Notes: generated by a model not told the origin, from the sequence alone. A stretch of 64,000 bases of DNA from Bacteroidia bacterium (GCA_030426955.1 JAUHXS010000002.1:310001-374000), one strand, 5' to 3'; shown: positions 17,603 through 27,560, counted from the stretch's first letter. Numbers and translations: made by a program.

Positions 17603-20098
17603 TCACCTAATTAATAGAACGTTTCCAACTTCATTGATGGTTTTGCCAGATAGGAATTGCCCATTGAGTTTATAGACATAATTATCATCTATAGTGGGCT
17701 CACCTAAATAAGTTCCATCCCATGACTCATTTTGGTTATTTGTTTGAAAAAGCAATTCTCCAAATCGATTGAAGACCTCTACGGATAAAAAGTCAACTCC
17801 CTCTGCCTTGATATTAAAGAGGCTATTATTTCCACCTGGAGCAAAAACGTTAGGAATAAATAAAAACTCACTGACTACATCCGGAGTATCGCATGATTCT
17901 TGAGAAATAATGATCGTATCACTGCTTCCACAACTTCCCGTTGTACTTATAGCATTGACTATATACGTTCCAGTATCTGTAACTAGAATAGTATCGGTAG
18001 TTTCGTTTTGAGGTAACCAGAAAATGTCATATCCAGAATAGTTGGTTTGAGGAGTGATAGAAATATTGACAGTAACATCACAATCAAAAGTTGTATCCGC
18101 AGGAAGTTTGACTTCAGTACTTTTACTTATTGATATAGAATCTTGATTATTATCTATGTCACATTCCACAAAAGAAGTGTTAGGGGCACCACTTAAGCCA
18201 TTTCCATCATCGTTAATAAATAGCTGTAATGTAGCATCAGATGATCTTTCGAAACTCAGTGTAACTAAGTAACAACTATCTGGTGCAAATGGAGAGAGTA
18301 GGATTGTCTCCATTACTACTGCAAGCGTATTTTGATCATAAACAGTTAGGTTAAGATCATCAAACAATGTTAACACATTCGATAGGTTACAGATTTCAAT
18401 GGTAGTTGAGTATTCGCAGTTATTGCTTACAGAGTCAATATCAATGATCTGCAAGCTGACATCATTGCCATATTCAGAACAAAAAGGGTTTCCATTTTCA
18501 TCCCAATAAGCAACTTGTCTGCGATCTCCATTGATTTGTATATTGGTCGATAAGTGTTTGGGTTGTTTGATGATTGGAATGGTTAAATCATCATTAATGT
18601 TTACAACATCATACCTTTCCTGATTCCAAACCTTGCGTGTTAGCGGCCAGTTGTCATTAATCGGTTCGAAGGCAGCAAATCCAGGGTCAATCACTGCTGA
18701 GCTTCCTGATGGATGATCTCCACAACCACAAACAATTTCTGCATGGCCATCTCCATCTATATCTGCTACTGTCGGACTTTGATCTACGGTATTGCTAGTG
18801 CAAAGGTAAGAGCTAACGATTCCTGTGGGGGTAATTATGAAAAGGGAGTCTAATCCAACAATAATAATTTCTGAAATATCATCGCAATCAAAATCAAAGG
18901 CAGTAGCTCCCGTCCAGGATGAATTATCATTAATAGGAAACATAGAGTCGACTGTAAGTGTATCTGGATTTTCCCAACTCACAGCGTCGCAATTAATAAA
19001 TAGTCCGTAGTCAGGATCCCCAGATAAATTGCCATCACTTCCCATAATAAATATTTCAGGAAAACTATCTGTGTCAAAGTTTGCCAATACGGGATAAGCC
19101 GTAGATCTGAAGTTGGGATAAAATGTTTTTATGTTGGATTCTTTAACCAAGTATTTAGATATTAAGGGATCCCATATATACAGTCCACTATCTTGATGAC
19201 TGGCAACAATGTCTAGTTGACCGTCTAAATTCATATCGGCAATAGACATTCTAGTATTATTTTCATCTGCATTATTAATTCTAGCCACTTCAATAATGGT
19301 ATCGTTGATCAAGTCAACTGAATAGACTGCATTAGCTTCAATAAGCTCCAAGCCATCGCAGCTCATGCAACCACTTAATATATCTGCCGCTAGGGTACTA
19401 TATTTCGGGAAATCGGTATCTAAGATTAATGTATCTCCATTTAGGGCATTTAAAATGGTTTTGTTTACAAATAATTCACTAATGCCATCTTGGTCAAAAT
19501 CGGCTAGAGAGATATTGACAGAGCCTTTGTCCAGATCTGTACTCCATAATAAGTTCCCTAAGTGATCAAAAGAGTAGATCGTTTTAGCACCACCGTTAAA
19601 TCTGATCCCAGCAAATATTTCAGCGTCCCCGTCATTATCTACATCAGCTATAGCTAGATTTCCCATAGAGTTGGCAATCAAGCCATGGTCAATAGCTATA
19701 GAGTCTTTCAAGCTTCCATCCACTCCATTCAAGATAATAATTGCTGTGGTATTGACATTTTTATAAGGGATGAGTACCTCAACTGTACCATCATTATCAA
19801 TGTCACCTGTTATGACTTGCCGATCCATAATAGAGGCATTCGAATTGTTCCATCTATTGTTTTTCCACTTTTGTTGAACATTAAATAAATCATCAGCCGA
19901 TTTGGGGTTAACGCAGTCGTCTATCAGAGACTTCCAGCCAAAAAAATCATCGCAAGAAGCATTGCCTGAGCAATCATCGTCATAACAATCGATTAACCCA
20001 TCTCCATCGTCATCGATTCCATTATCGCAGATTTCTTGGGATAATAGCGCTGCAGAGTTTACAATAATCAATATTAGTGGTAATAAGAGCTTTTTCAT
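17603..20098 (-). CDS. Secreted FG-GAP repeat protein with T9SS type B sorting domain
   Basis: An 831-residue protein. A signal peptide (about 1-20, ending LLSQ) is followed by a Cys/Asp-rich segment CDNGIDDDGDGLIDCYDDDC at 24-43, similar to calcium-binding MopE-like motifs. Next come many FG-GAP/VCBS-type blades (repeated DxDxDGxxE such as GDIDNDGTVEVLIP and ADVDNDGDAEIF, roughly 100-470), Ig-like segments, and a C-terminal gliding-motility-associated domain (FIPNVFAPGGNNSLFNI to VLLIR, about 745-831) that directs T9SS export. It is probably a surface or released beta-propeller protein. Ligand unknown. Confidence 0.88.
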   Translation of the reverse strand: MKKLLLPLILIIVNSAALLSQEICDNGIDDDGDGLIDCYDDDCSGNASCDDFFGWKSLIDDCVNPKSADDLFNVQQKWKNNRWNNSNASIMDRQVITGDIDNDGTVEVLIPYKNVNTTAIIILNGVDGSLKDSIAIDHGLIANSMGNLAIADVDNDGDAEIFAGIRFNGGAKTIYSFDHLGNLLWSTDLDKGSVNISLADFDQDGISELFVNKTILNALNGDTLILDTDFPKYSTLAADILSGCMSCDGLELIEANAVYSVDLINDTIIEVARINNADENNTRMSIADMNLDGQLDIVASHQDSGLYIWDPLISKYLVKESNIKTFYPNFRSTAYPVLANFDTDSFPEIFIMGSDGNLSGDPDYGLFINCDAVSWENPDTLTVDSMFPINDNSSWTGATAFDFDCDDISEIIIVGLDSLFIITPTGIVSSYLCTSNTVDQSPTVADIDGDGHAEIVCGCGDHPSGSSAVIDPGFAAFEPINDNWPLTRKVWNQERYDVVNINDDLTIPIIKQPKHLSTNIQINGDRRQVAYWDENGNPFCSEYGNDVSLQIIDIDSVSNNCEYSTTIEICNLSNVLTLFDDLNLTVYDQNTLAVVMETILLSPFAPDSCYLVTLSFERSSDATLQLFINDDGNGLSGAPNTSFVECDIDNNQDSISISKSTEVKLPADTTFDCDVTVNISITPQTNYSGYDIFWLPQNETTDTILVTDTGTYIVNAISTTGSCGSSDTIIISQESCDTPDVVSEFLFIPNVFAPGGNNSLFNIKAEGVDFLSVEVFNRFGELLFQTNNQNESWDGTYLGEPTIDDNYVYKLNGQFLSGKTINEVGNVLLIR

Positions 20099-20198
20099 TT
20101 GATTCTATCCAATTTGTTCTAGATTAAATTAAAAAAGACAATTCAGATAATACTACTAAAATAACTCAAAAACAAAAAATTGAAAGCATGTGGGAGGT

Positions 20199-23100
20199 TT
20201 ACTTGATTAGTAAAAAATTCCCTTGTTTTTCTAAATTGCTCCCCTCTATCCCAGTAGCTTTAACAAGATAAAGATAAGCTCCAATTTCCTGAAGTTTTTT
20301 TAGATAATAGCCATTCCAGCCTGAGAGGCCGTCAGGAGATGTATTGTATTCTTCATGAAGTACTTGCCCCCACCTATTATATACTATAAATACTTCAACA
20401 GTGGCAATATCACTCATTATAGGCAAAAATAAGTCATTTCTTCCGTCTCCATCTGGGCTAAAAGCTTTAGGGGCTTCGAGTAGTGGAGAACAATCTCTTA
20501 TTGTAATGTTTATGCTATCACTGCTTTTGCAGCTTTCTAAGATTGCTTCAACAAAGTAAAGTCCAGAATCACTTACCAAGAAAGTAGCATCAGTAGAATT
20601 ATCTTGCCAAAGATAGGTAGCGCCTGAAACTGAAGCGTCAAGCAAAACAGTCTCATCTTTGCAAACAAAAGTATCAGAGCCAAGGTTAACGTTAGGAGAT
20701 GGTTTAAAAGAGACATTTAAAGAATCAAAGCTAAAACAGAAACCTAAATCACCTTCTCCTCTTAACCAGTAAACTCCAGTATCGGATATAAAAATGGACG
20801 TTGTTGTATCATTATTCGACCATAATAAGTTAAAGTTACCAGAGCTAACAGCCTCCAAAATTATAGAGTCTCCAACACACAAGCTAGAATCACCAGTGAT
20901 AAAAACATTAGGAAAAGAATCAATAATAATATTAACCGAATCAGATATTTCACAAAATGCATTAGTAACGGTTGCCCAATATTGTCCAGACTCATCAACC
21001 TTAATCGTCGGAGAAATAGCCCCATTTGACCAGCCAACAGAGAATGCCCCTAAATTAAAGGTTTGAAGTGTAGTGCCTGTATCTGAACAAATAGAAGTAT
21101 CATTGGGAAGAGAAAAATCTATTGGAAGCGGAATTACATTAATATCAAAAGTATCGATATCAAAGCAGAGACCATCTGTATCATACCCCTTTACAATGTA
21201 AGTTGTTGTGTCTAGCGCAAAAATAAGCGGTATTGGACAGTCATCACAACTGATTCCAACACTAGGTGTCCATTCATAACTTACCGCTCCGCTTGCCCCT
21301 AGAGATATTGTATCAAACATACAAATAGTAGAATCAGCAATAGGTGTAATGCTGGGAATGCCTCTAATTATAATAGTTTGAGTAGAAGAGTCAAGACAAG
21401 TACCTGATCCATTAAATTGGCTTACTATTAAAGTAACCTCAAAAGTATCAGCTTGAGGATATAAATATCCTGAAGAAGCTAAGTTAGAAGTATCTGATAA
21501 GGTGGAAGTATCACCAAAGTTCCAGAAATATGTTGCATTATTTGCCTCAATATCTACTTCAAACATGGTAGAATCACCAAAGCAAAGTCCTTGCTCATCA
21601 ATCAAAGAGAATTCAGCAGCAGGAGAAAAGTTAAGATCAATGATAGAAAACCAAAAATCCCAAGAGCCTATCAGTGGTCCCGTTTTATTAAACCCTGCCT
21701 CATTTTGGGAGGATATTACCAGTGCATATTTACCATCAGCTGTATTTATGATATATCCATTTTCATCATTAGCATCACTAGGAATGCCACCAGATCCTGT
21801 AGTTTTATCACCAATAATCATTCCATTTTCATCAAGCCAAATAGACCAAGTACATTCTGACATGCCATTAGGGCTGGGGTCTGTTTTATCACCAGATATA
21901 CCTTCTGTATAAGTATCGCCAGATAATACATACCCTCCACAAGCGGTGTTGGGAATTAATGAATATACCGTTTCGTCTATGCCGTCACCTCCAATAATAT
22001 TACCCCATATCCAGTCGCCATTTTTATCCAGCTTAATGATCCAAAAATCTGAATTGCCTCGCGATCCGAATCCATCTAAGTCATTTGCTATAGAGACATT
22101 ACCGTCGGAGGATGAGGTGTTGCATGCGATGATAATATTACTATCTTCATCCTCGATAAAGGGGTTGTATCCATGAGTTGCAACGGCTCCAAAAATGTTT
22201 AAAAAAACACCACCATCCGATCCAGATCCACCAAGTGCATTTTGCCATTCTAGTATTCCATTTTTATTAAGTTTTACTACCCATAGGTCATTGTTTTTGA
22301 GTGAGCTACTAAATGCACCTCCCGTTCCGACGTGCCATCCGTCACCGTCTGCATCTGTGCCTGCGTCTACGTCTGCACTTGCTGTATCTGTAATACCTGA
22401 TAAGATATATCCACTATCTATACTTTGCTTGACGGTAAAGCCAGCTTCTTGCCCCACACCACCAAGTGCATTTTGCCATTCAATATTTCCATTAGAATCT
22501 AGTTTTACAACCCAAAGGTCTGAGGTTCGTGCAGCAAAACTGCCAAATCCACCGCCACCAGTATACCCTTCATGCCAACCACTTCCATCTGGGTCTGAAC
22601 CTGTTGTGATATCTCCACCAGTGGTATCTGTGCTTCCAATCAGGATATAGCCTTTGTCAAAGGTTTTATCTATGCCAAATGCCGACTCTCCTCCAGGTCC
22701 ACCAATCGTGTTTTGCCAGTCAATGATTCCATTTTTCAATAATTTAACGACCCACATATCTGAATTGCCATGTGCAATGTTTCCGTCTGGGTCTGTACCC
22801 ACCAAAACATCTCCATCGTTTGAATTTGAACTTCCACATATTACATAACTGCTATCTTTATTTTGAACAGCAAAGTAGCCTTCGTCACCAGATGATCCAC
22901 CCAATGCATTTTGCCATTCGATCATTCCCGTTGAATCGAGTTTGACGACCCACATATCGCCCCCACCGTTGATGCCACTTCCATCTGGGTCAGAAGCAGG
23001 ATTTATATCACCATCATTTGATGAGGTAGAACCGACAAGTAGAAAACCACCATCATTTGTAGTTAAAACGGAATTGATAAGTTCTCCCCCAGTACCACCG

Positions 23101-23204
23101 TATGTCGTATCCCAAAGATATTGTACTTGAGCAGGCAGAATGTTGTAAATACCTATTAATAAGTTAAGAAGGATAAGCTTTTTTAAGACAATACCATTTT
23201 TCAT
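20199..23204 (-). CDS. Large secreted repeat protein with T9SS type B sorting domain
   Basis: A 1001-residue protein with a signal peptide (1-25, ending ILPAQ). About six repeats follow (residues 27-440), each of roughly 65-85 residues with DMWVVKLDSTGMIEWQNALG-like and GGDxDEG-like segments and acidic DPDGSG loops. Then comes a PKD-like domain (ATYFWNFGDTSTLSDTSN near 560) and several Ig-like repeats (SYEWTPS, TYLWQDNSTDATFLVSDSG). The C-terminal sorting domain runs from APKAFSPDGDGRNDLFLP (about 915) to NFLLIK. It is presumed to be exported by T9SS to the surface. The gene is divergent, 104 bp apart, from the 504-aa protein at 23309. Confidence 0.88.
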   Translation of the reverse strand: MKNGIVLKKLILLNLLIGIYNILPAQVQYLWDTTYGGTGGELINSVLTTNDGGFLLVGSTSSNDGDINPASDPDGSGINGGGDMWVVKLDSTGMIEWQNALGGSSGDEGYFAVQNKDSSYVICGSSNSNDGDVLVGTDPDGNIAHGNSDMWVVKLLKNGIIDWQNTIGGPGGESAFGIDKTFDKGYILIGSTDTTGGDITTGSDPDGSGWHEGYTGGGGFGSFAARTSDLWVVKLDSNGNIEWQNALGGVGQEAGFTVKQSIDSGYILSGITDTASADVDAGTDADGDGWHVGTGGAFSSSLKNNDLWVVKLNKNGILEWQNALGGSGSDGGVFLNIFGAVATHGYNPFIEDEDSNIIIACNTSSSDGNVSIANDLDGFGSRGNSDFWIIKLDKNGDWIWGNIIGGDGIDETVYSLIPNTACGGYVLSGDTYTEGISGDKTDPSPNGMSECTWSIWLDENGMIIGDKTTGSGGIPSDANDENGYIINTADGKYALVISSQNEAGFNKTGPLIGSWDFWFSIIDLNFSPAAEFSLIDEQGLCFGDSTMFEVDIEANNATYFWNFGDTSTLSDTSNLASSGYLYPQADTFEVTLIVSQFNGSGTCLDSSTQTIIIRGIPSITPIADSTICMFDTISLGASGAVSYEWTPSVGISCDDCPIPLIFALDTTTYIVKGYDTDGLCFDIDTFDINVIPLPIDFSLPNDTSICSDTGTTLQTFNLGAFSVGWSNGAISPTIKVDESGQYWATVTNAFCEISDSVNIIIDSFPNVFITGDSSLCVGDSIILEAVSSGNFNLLWSNNDTTTSIFISDTGVYWLRGEGDLGFCFSFDSLNVSFKPSPNVNLGSDTFVCKDETVLLDASVSGATYLWQDNSTDATFLVSDSGLYFVEAILESCKSSDSINITIRDCSPLLEAPKAFSPDGDGRNDLFLPIMSDIATVEVFIVYNRWGQVLHEEYNTSPDGLSGWNGYYLKKLQEIGAYLYLVKATGIEGSNLEKQGNFLLIK

Positions 23205-23308
23205 AATAATGTTATTTAGTATAACTATTTATAAAAATAGCCAATATTCAATTAAAAGTTTTTTCGTAGTTTGTTAAAAATAAGGAATCAAAACGTGCTT
23301 TTTATATA

Positions 23309-24823
23309 ATGAAGACCCCCTCTACTGAACTTTTCGATTTGATTAAATCCATGTCTAGGAATGAAAAAGGATACTTTAAAAAGTACTGTGCGAGGCATTT
23401 AGGAGAGAAGAATAATAATGCTCTTTTGTTTGATGCTATTGATAATCAGAAGGAATATTATGAGCTGGACATTGTCAAAAAGTTTAAAAAAACCAACATT
23501 GCAAAGAAATTTTCTGTCTATAAAGGATTTTTACACAAGACTCTATTAGAAAGCCTGAGGTCTTATTATTCCGAAAGATCGATTGATTTGGAGATATATG
23601 AGCAGTTGCAATACGTCATTATCCTTTTTAATAAAGGTTTTTATAAAACCTGTTTAAAATCTTTAAAGAAGTTAAAAACAAAAGCCGAAAAGTACGAGCT
23701 ATATGAATTAAATCTTGAGATCTTAAGGTGGGAGAGCATTGTCACATCATACTTGCCTGAAGCACTAACATTAAAAACCACAGATAAAAGAGCTGAAAAT
23801 ATTAAAAAAATTGAACAGCTAAATGAATATGAAAAGCTAAGAACCAAGCTCGTTTTAATCGTTCTCAAGCAATTTCAGAGCAAAAATAAGCAAAGCAAAG
23901 AAGATGTCAACCATATCTTGAAGCAGTTGCATCGTCAGTTTGAGCTGTTACCCCTTAGAATAAAGATTGCTTCATTAAATGCACAAAACATTGCAACTAG
24001 ATTTTTAAATGAAGAATCAAAAGCATACGAATTAAACATCCAAGCAAAAATGCTTTTTGAAAAGAATGAAGCTTATTTAAAAGAATTCCCTCTTCTATAT
24101 GCAAGTGTTGTAACGAATTTAGTTTCTACTTGCTTGCTTCAGAACAAAGCATTGGAGGCCAAAAAGCATACAACTGTCTTTAATACATTTTACAACAAAT
24201 TTGAAAACACTAAAAAAATCAATTCTTTTCAGTTAAGTTATTCATTAACAGTAATTAATACTCAGGTTGTTAATATGCTTTGTGGGCAAGGTGCTTTTGA
24301 TGAATTGGAAGACATGATCTCTGTAGTAGAGACAAACGGTTCTTTATTTCAAGGTACGATAAGTAAAGCGGGTGCTGTAATAATGGCGTATATAATGGCA
24401 AAAGCTAATTTCTATAAAGGAGATTATTCTCAGGCATTAACCTATATTGATCAAGTAGTTAAATTTTCAGATATACGATTGGATATTCAACACTCGGCAA
24501 GATTGCTAGAGGTAATTACGCATTATGAGCTTGAAAATGGGCTGTATTTAGAGCACTTGATTAGAAATTCTAAAAGATTTTTTAAACAGAGAAACCTATT
24601 AACACCTCTTGATAATGCTATTTTTCAGTTCTTTAAAAAAAATATTCTCAAAGTGGACAAACGAGCGGAGAAAAAGGCACTAGGGGAGTTAAGTGCGGCT
24701 ATAGAAGATAGTACAAATAAAGAGTATGTTGAGCAATTTGATTTTGATCTTTACACTTGGGTTCAAAGTAAACATCAATCGATTTCTTTCAGGGATGCTC
24801 TGCAAAAGTCAAACAAGAAATAG
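23309..24823 (+). CDS. Uncharacterised helical-repeat protein (paralogue of the gene at 62167)
   Basis: A 504-residue Lys-rich, all-helical protein without signal peptide or membrane helix, so probably cytoplasmic. The N-terminal block has LIKSMSRNEKGYFKKY (11-26), then LFDAI, IAKKF and LLESLRSYYSE (near 80-90). The remainder looks like irregular TPR-type helical pairs (GDYSQALTYIDQVV near 375). The 509-residue protein at 62167 is a full-length relative with the same motifs in the same order. Both genes are divergent from T9SS type B cargo genes. I know of no assigned function; a regulatory or chaperone-like link to the neighbouring cargo is only an inference. Confidence 0.8.
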   Translation: MKTPSTELFDLIKSMSRNEKGYFKKYCARHLGEKNNNALLFDAIDNQKEYYELDIVKKFKKTNIAKKFSVYKGFLHKTLLESLRSYYSERSIDLEIYEQLQYVIILFNKGFYKTCLKSLKKLKTKAEKYELYELNLEILRWESIVTSYLPEALTLKTTDKRAENIKKIEQLNEYEKLRTKLVLIVLKQFQSKNKQSKEDVNHILKQLHRQFELLPLRIKIASLNAQNIATRFLNEESKAYELNIQAKMLFEKNEAYLKEFPLLYASVVTNLVSTCLLQNKALEAKKHTTVFNTFYNKFENTKKINSFQLSYSLTVINTQVVNMLCGQGAFDELEDMISVVETNGSLFQGTISKAGAVIMAYIMAKANFYKGDYSQALTYIDQVVKFSDIRLDIQHSARLLEVITHYELENGLYLEHLIRNSKRFFKQRNLLTPLDNAIFQFFKKNILKVDKRAEKKALGELSAAIEDSTNKEYVEQFDFDLYTWVQSKHQSISFRDALQKSNKK

Positions 24824-24826
24824 CGA

Positions 24827-27196
24827 TTAAGTTTTAACTCTTCTATAAATACTTATCAAAAAACCTATCGTCATAATGACGACGCCAATCCAAAGAAGGT
24901 TGATATAGGGGAATACGATGGCTTTCATAATGATGTATGCAGGTGTTATATCTTTTTGGGCAATTTCAAGTGAAATCGAATTGTCTTCAGGGTGTACTTT
25001 TACAAATTTCATCTTAATTCCTAGACTTTCATTTTCTGTTGGTATGACATATTCATGATTTTCACGAATGAAATAAATGGGTTCAATTGTGTAGTTCGAA
25101 TCAATCGTTTGAATATATATAACAGCACCAATAGCAATATCGCCTTCCTGAGCATCATAAAGGTTTTGAGGGTTAACATCCAATCCTTTTAGCACAGCAT
25201 AAGCACCATCCAAGCCAATGGTATCACCTACATTGATTTTGTGAATTTTAAAGCTTTCTTCCTCATTTGTATTGCTCTTTGCTTTCATGGCAGTAATGTG
25301 CGTATAAATATCTCTTGCCCAATAATGTCGCGTATCTGGATTGGCTACATCGCCCATTCTCTCATTTATTTGAACATTAGGGTGTAAAGTGAATGTTTCT
25401 TCTAGTTTTCCATCAGCGTCGAATTTTTTATATAGTACTTTGAAATAAGTGTTCTCGCCAACAGTTGAATCTGATAAATAAGTAGCTTCATAGTCTTTTA
25501 TTTTGGTAGGAACATTTTTGGATAGTAGTACATTTTCTCGGTTGCTTTGCGCATCAAACCCTTCACCATAGCTAATCCCCATTTGGTTGGTAGAAATAAC
25601 TTCCTGCTTGGCATTGGAAATTAGAATACCTAATAACATTAATCCAAAACCAATATGAGAAATCGATCCACCAGCCATTTTGATTTTTCCTGAAAGACTT
25701 CTTATGATGAAATCAAAATTGCCCAATATGGCATAAACTGCTGAAAAAGTAAATGCGATATGAGGTGCAGAGTATAGTTGTTGACTCCAAACTATTATTG
25801 CAGTCAATATCATGCTCATTGCTCCAGATAAAGCTATTTGCTTTAGAAAGTAATCAATTGAAGTCTTTTTGTACTTAAAAAATTGAATCGTGGCTGTTAA
25901 AAAAGCAACGATCATAGCCAACGGCAATTGCCACTTATTATAGTGAGCAATAGCATCTATCGGAGGTGCTAATTCTGTGCCAAATATTTTGTTAATGACT
26001 GGAATAGAAGTAGAGAAAGTAATTTGCAACGCTGAAATACATAAAACAATAGAGCCAATAAACATCCAAAACTCTCTACTAAAGGTGGCTTCCTCTTTTT
26101 GTGGAGTGGGAACTTTTTTCCATCTTAATAAAAACAAGAGAATGGAGGGAATAGTTAGTGCCGCCATATAAATAATCAATTGTCCAGACATTCCTAAATC
26201 AGTAAAAGAATGCACGGAGCTGTCGCCTAAGATGCCACTCCTTGTTAAAAAAGTAGAATAAAGAATTAAAAAGAAAGTCAAAATGAAGAAGATAAAAGTA
26301 GCCCTTAAAGATTGTCCGGTTGACTTATAAATAACCAAAGTATGCAACCCTGCAATTAGTGTCAACCAAGGCACCAATGAGGCATTCTCTACAGGGTCCC
26401 AGGCCCAGAACCCTCCAAAGCTAAGTGCTTCGTAAGCCCAAGCACCTCCCATTAAAATACCTACACCCAATATCATTCCCGAGAATAATGTCCAAGGTAG
26501 TGCTGGTAAAATCCATTCTTTGTATTTCTTTTTCCAAAGTGAAGCGATCGCAAATGCAAATGGAACTACTGTTGATGCAAACCCTAGGAACAAAGTAGGT
26601 GGATGTATCGTCATCCAATAGTTTTGGAGCAATGGGTTGAGTCCACTACCATCTTCCGGAACATAATTTGGATTAATAGAAAAGATCGGTGTCTCAGGCA
26701 TAGCGTCTTTCATTAAGATAAAGGGGCTACTGCCTATCTTATAAGTTCCGAAATAAAGACCCAATAGCATGGAGGTTAAAAAGATCTGAACAATACTTAT
26801 GGTCATTAATACAGGTGAAGAATAATCTTTTTTCTTCATCATGATGATAGCACCCAATACAACATGCCAAAATGCCCAAAGCAGAAAACTACCTTCTTGT
26901 CCTTCCCAAAAGCAGGATAGCAGATACCTCCATGGTAAATCTTTTGAAGAGTGTTGCCAAACATAATAGTATTGAAACTGATGATTGATAATCATCAAAA
27001 AGAGCGTCGAGAAAATTGCAATTATGCTTATTCCATGCAACGAAAAAGAAGCACTGCCAATTTGATACCAAGACTTTTGCTCTTGTTTGTTTTGTTCGCT
27101 TTTGGAAGCGAAAAAGAAAGACAGAGAAGCTAATATGGCACTAACGAAAGATAGTAAAACTAAAAAATGTCCAATTTGACCATATAACGTGCTCAT
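24827..27196 (-). CDS. ccmF: CcmF-type cytochrome c heme lyase / biogenesis protein
   Basis: A 789-residue polytopic membrane protein with some 14 hydrophobic helices. The WWD-type heme-handling motif GGFWAWDPVENASLVPW lies near 256-272, WEGQEGSFLLWA near 92 and MTIHPPTLFLGF near 195 are typical of CcmF/NrfE. The C-terminal periplasmic domain (about 540-750) precedes a last membrane helix. It attaches heme to apocytochrome c in the periplasm. Other ccm genes are absent from the window. The gene is convergent with the 504-aa gene, with 3 bp between stop codons. Confidence 0.92.
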   Translation of the reverse strand: MSTLYGQIGHFLVLLSFVSAILASLSFFFASKSEQNKQEQKSWYQIGSASFSLHGISIIAIFSTLFLMIINHQFQYYYVWQHSSKDLPWRYLLSCFWEGQEGSFLLWAFWHVVLGAIIMMKKKDYSSPVLMTISIVQIFLTSMLLGLYFGTYKIGSSPFILMKDAMPETPIFSINPNYVPEDGSGLNPLLQNYWMTIHPPTLFLGFASTVVPFAFAIASLWKKKYKEWILPALPWTLFSGMILGVGILMGGAWAYEALSFGGFWAWDPVENASLVPWLTLIAGLHTLVIYKSTGQSLRATFIFFILTFFLILYSTFLTRSGILGDSSVHSFTDLGMSGQLIIYMAALTIPSILLFLLRWKKVPTPQKEEATFSREFWMFIGSIVLCISALQITFSTSIPVINKIFGTELAPPIDAIAHYNKWQLPLAMIVAFLTATIQFFKYKKTSIDYFLKQIALSGAMSMILTAIIVWSQQLYSAPHIAFTFSAVYAILGNFDFIIRSLSGKIKMAGGSISHIGFGLMLLGILISNAKQEVISTNQMGISYGEGFDAQSNRENVLLSKNVPTKIKDYEATYLSDSTVGENTYFKVLYKKFDADGKLEETFTLHPNVQINERMGDVANPDTRHYWARDIYTHITAMKAKSNTNEEESFKIHKINVGDTIGLDGAYAVLKGLDVNPQNLYDAQEGDIAIGAVIYIQTIDSNYTIEPIYFIRENHEYVIPTENESLGIKMKFVKVHPEDNSISLEIAQKDITPAYIIMKAIVFPYINLLWIGVVIMTIGFLISIYRRVKT

Positions 27197-27288
27197 CTAT
27201 GGGCAAAGTTAGCAGGTTCGGCCGTGATTATGTAATAGAAGTCAAAAATAATATATAATTCTATTGATATAATAAATGTCTACCTAGT

Positions 27289-27428
27289 CGTCATTCAGAG
27301 TTTTGATATTTTTGAATCGAAGATTTTAAAATACAAAACGAAGAATCTCTTGAGACTATCTGGAAGAGATTCTTCGTTCTGCATATCGATAGTCTGCGAC
27401 TATCTCTAGACAGAACTTCAGAATGACG
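27289..27428. repeat. Compound inverted-repeat element upstream of rpsO
   Basis: Outer arms CGTCATTCAGAG (27289-27300) and its imperfect inverse ending at 27428 enclose a perfect 15-bp inverted repeat (27337-27351 with 27364-27378, loop 12 nt) and a smaller stem (27388-27393 with 27399-27404). The loop sequence AGACTATC (27354-27361) can also pair with GATAGTCT (27388-27395), so two alternative folds exist. The CGTCATTC...GAATGACG ends resemble dispersed palindromic elements and are related in form to those at 5136 and 58623. Confidence 0.7.
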
Positions 27429-27496
27429 GTATGAATGTACCTTAAAGCTTCAATTATTATTAGTATTACTAAAAAATGTCATAATAATTAAGAATA

Positions 27497-27529
27497 GTTA
27501 TACACATTACAGATTATTACCTATCTTTG
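27497..27529 (+). promoter_or_regulatory. Likely rpsO promoter
   Basis: TATCTTTG at 27522-27529 matches the Bacteroidota -7 consensus TAnnTTTG. A weak -33 element GTTA ends at 27500, giving a 21-nt spacer. The predicted start of transcription is about 25 nt ahead of the rpsO ATG. Confidence 0.6.
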
Positions 27530-27560
27530 CAGGGAATAATAGAAAGAAGAAGAAAAAATA

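Larger units (their letters stand above)
27197..27560. other. Intergenic region ccmF-rpsO
   Basis: This 364-bp gap between divergent genes contains no convincing ORF. It holds a 140-bp hairpin-rich repeat (27289-27428) and the likely rpsO promoter (27497-27529). No tRNA or small RNA gene could be recognised. Confidence 0.6.

Noticed and set aside
21502-23130. Series of plus-strand ORFs rich in Pro/Ser opposite the 1001-aa cargo gene
   Set aside because: They are mirror frames of the repeated cargo sequence, have no starts with support, and are biased in composition as expected for shadows.
22000-23130. Regularly spaced DNA repeats as a possible CRISPR array
   Set aside because: The repeats are degenerate, long and in frame, and encode the DMWVVKLD/WQNALGG protein repeats.
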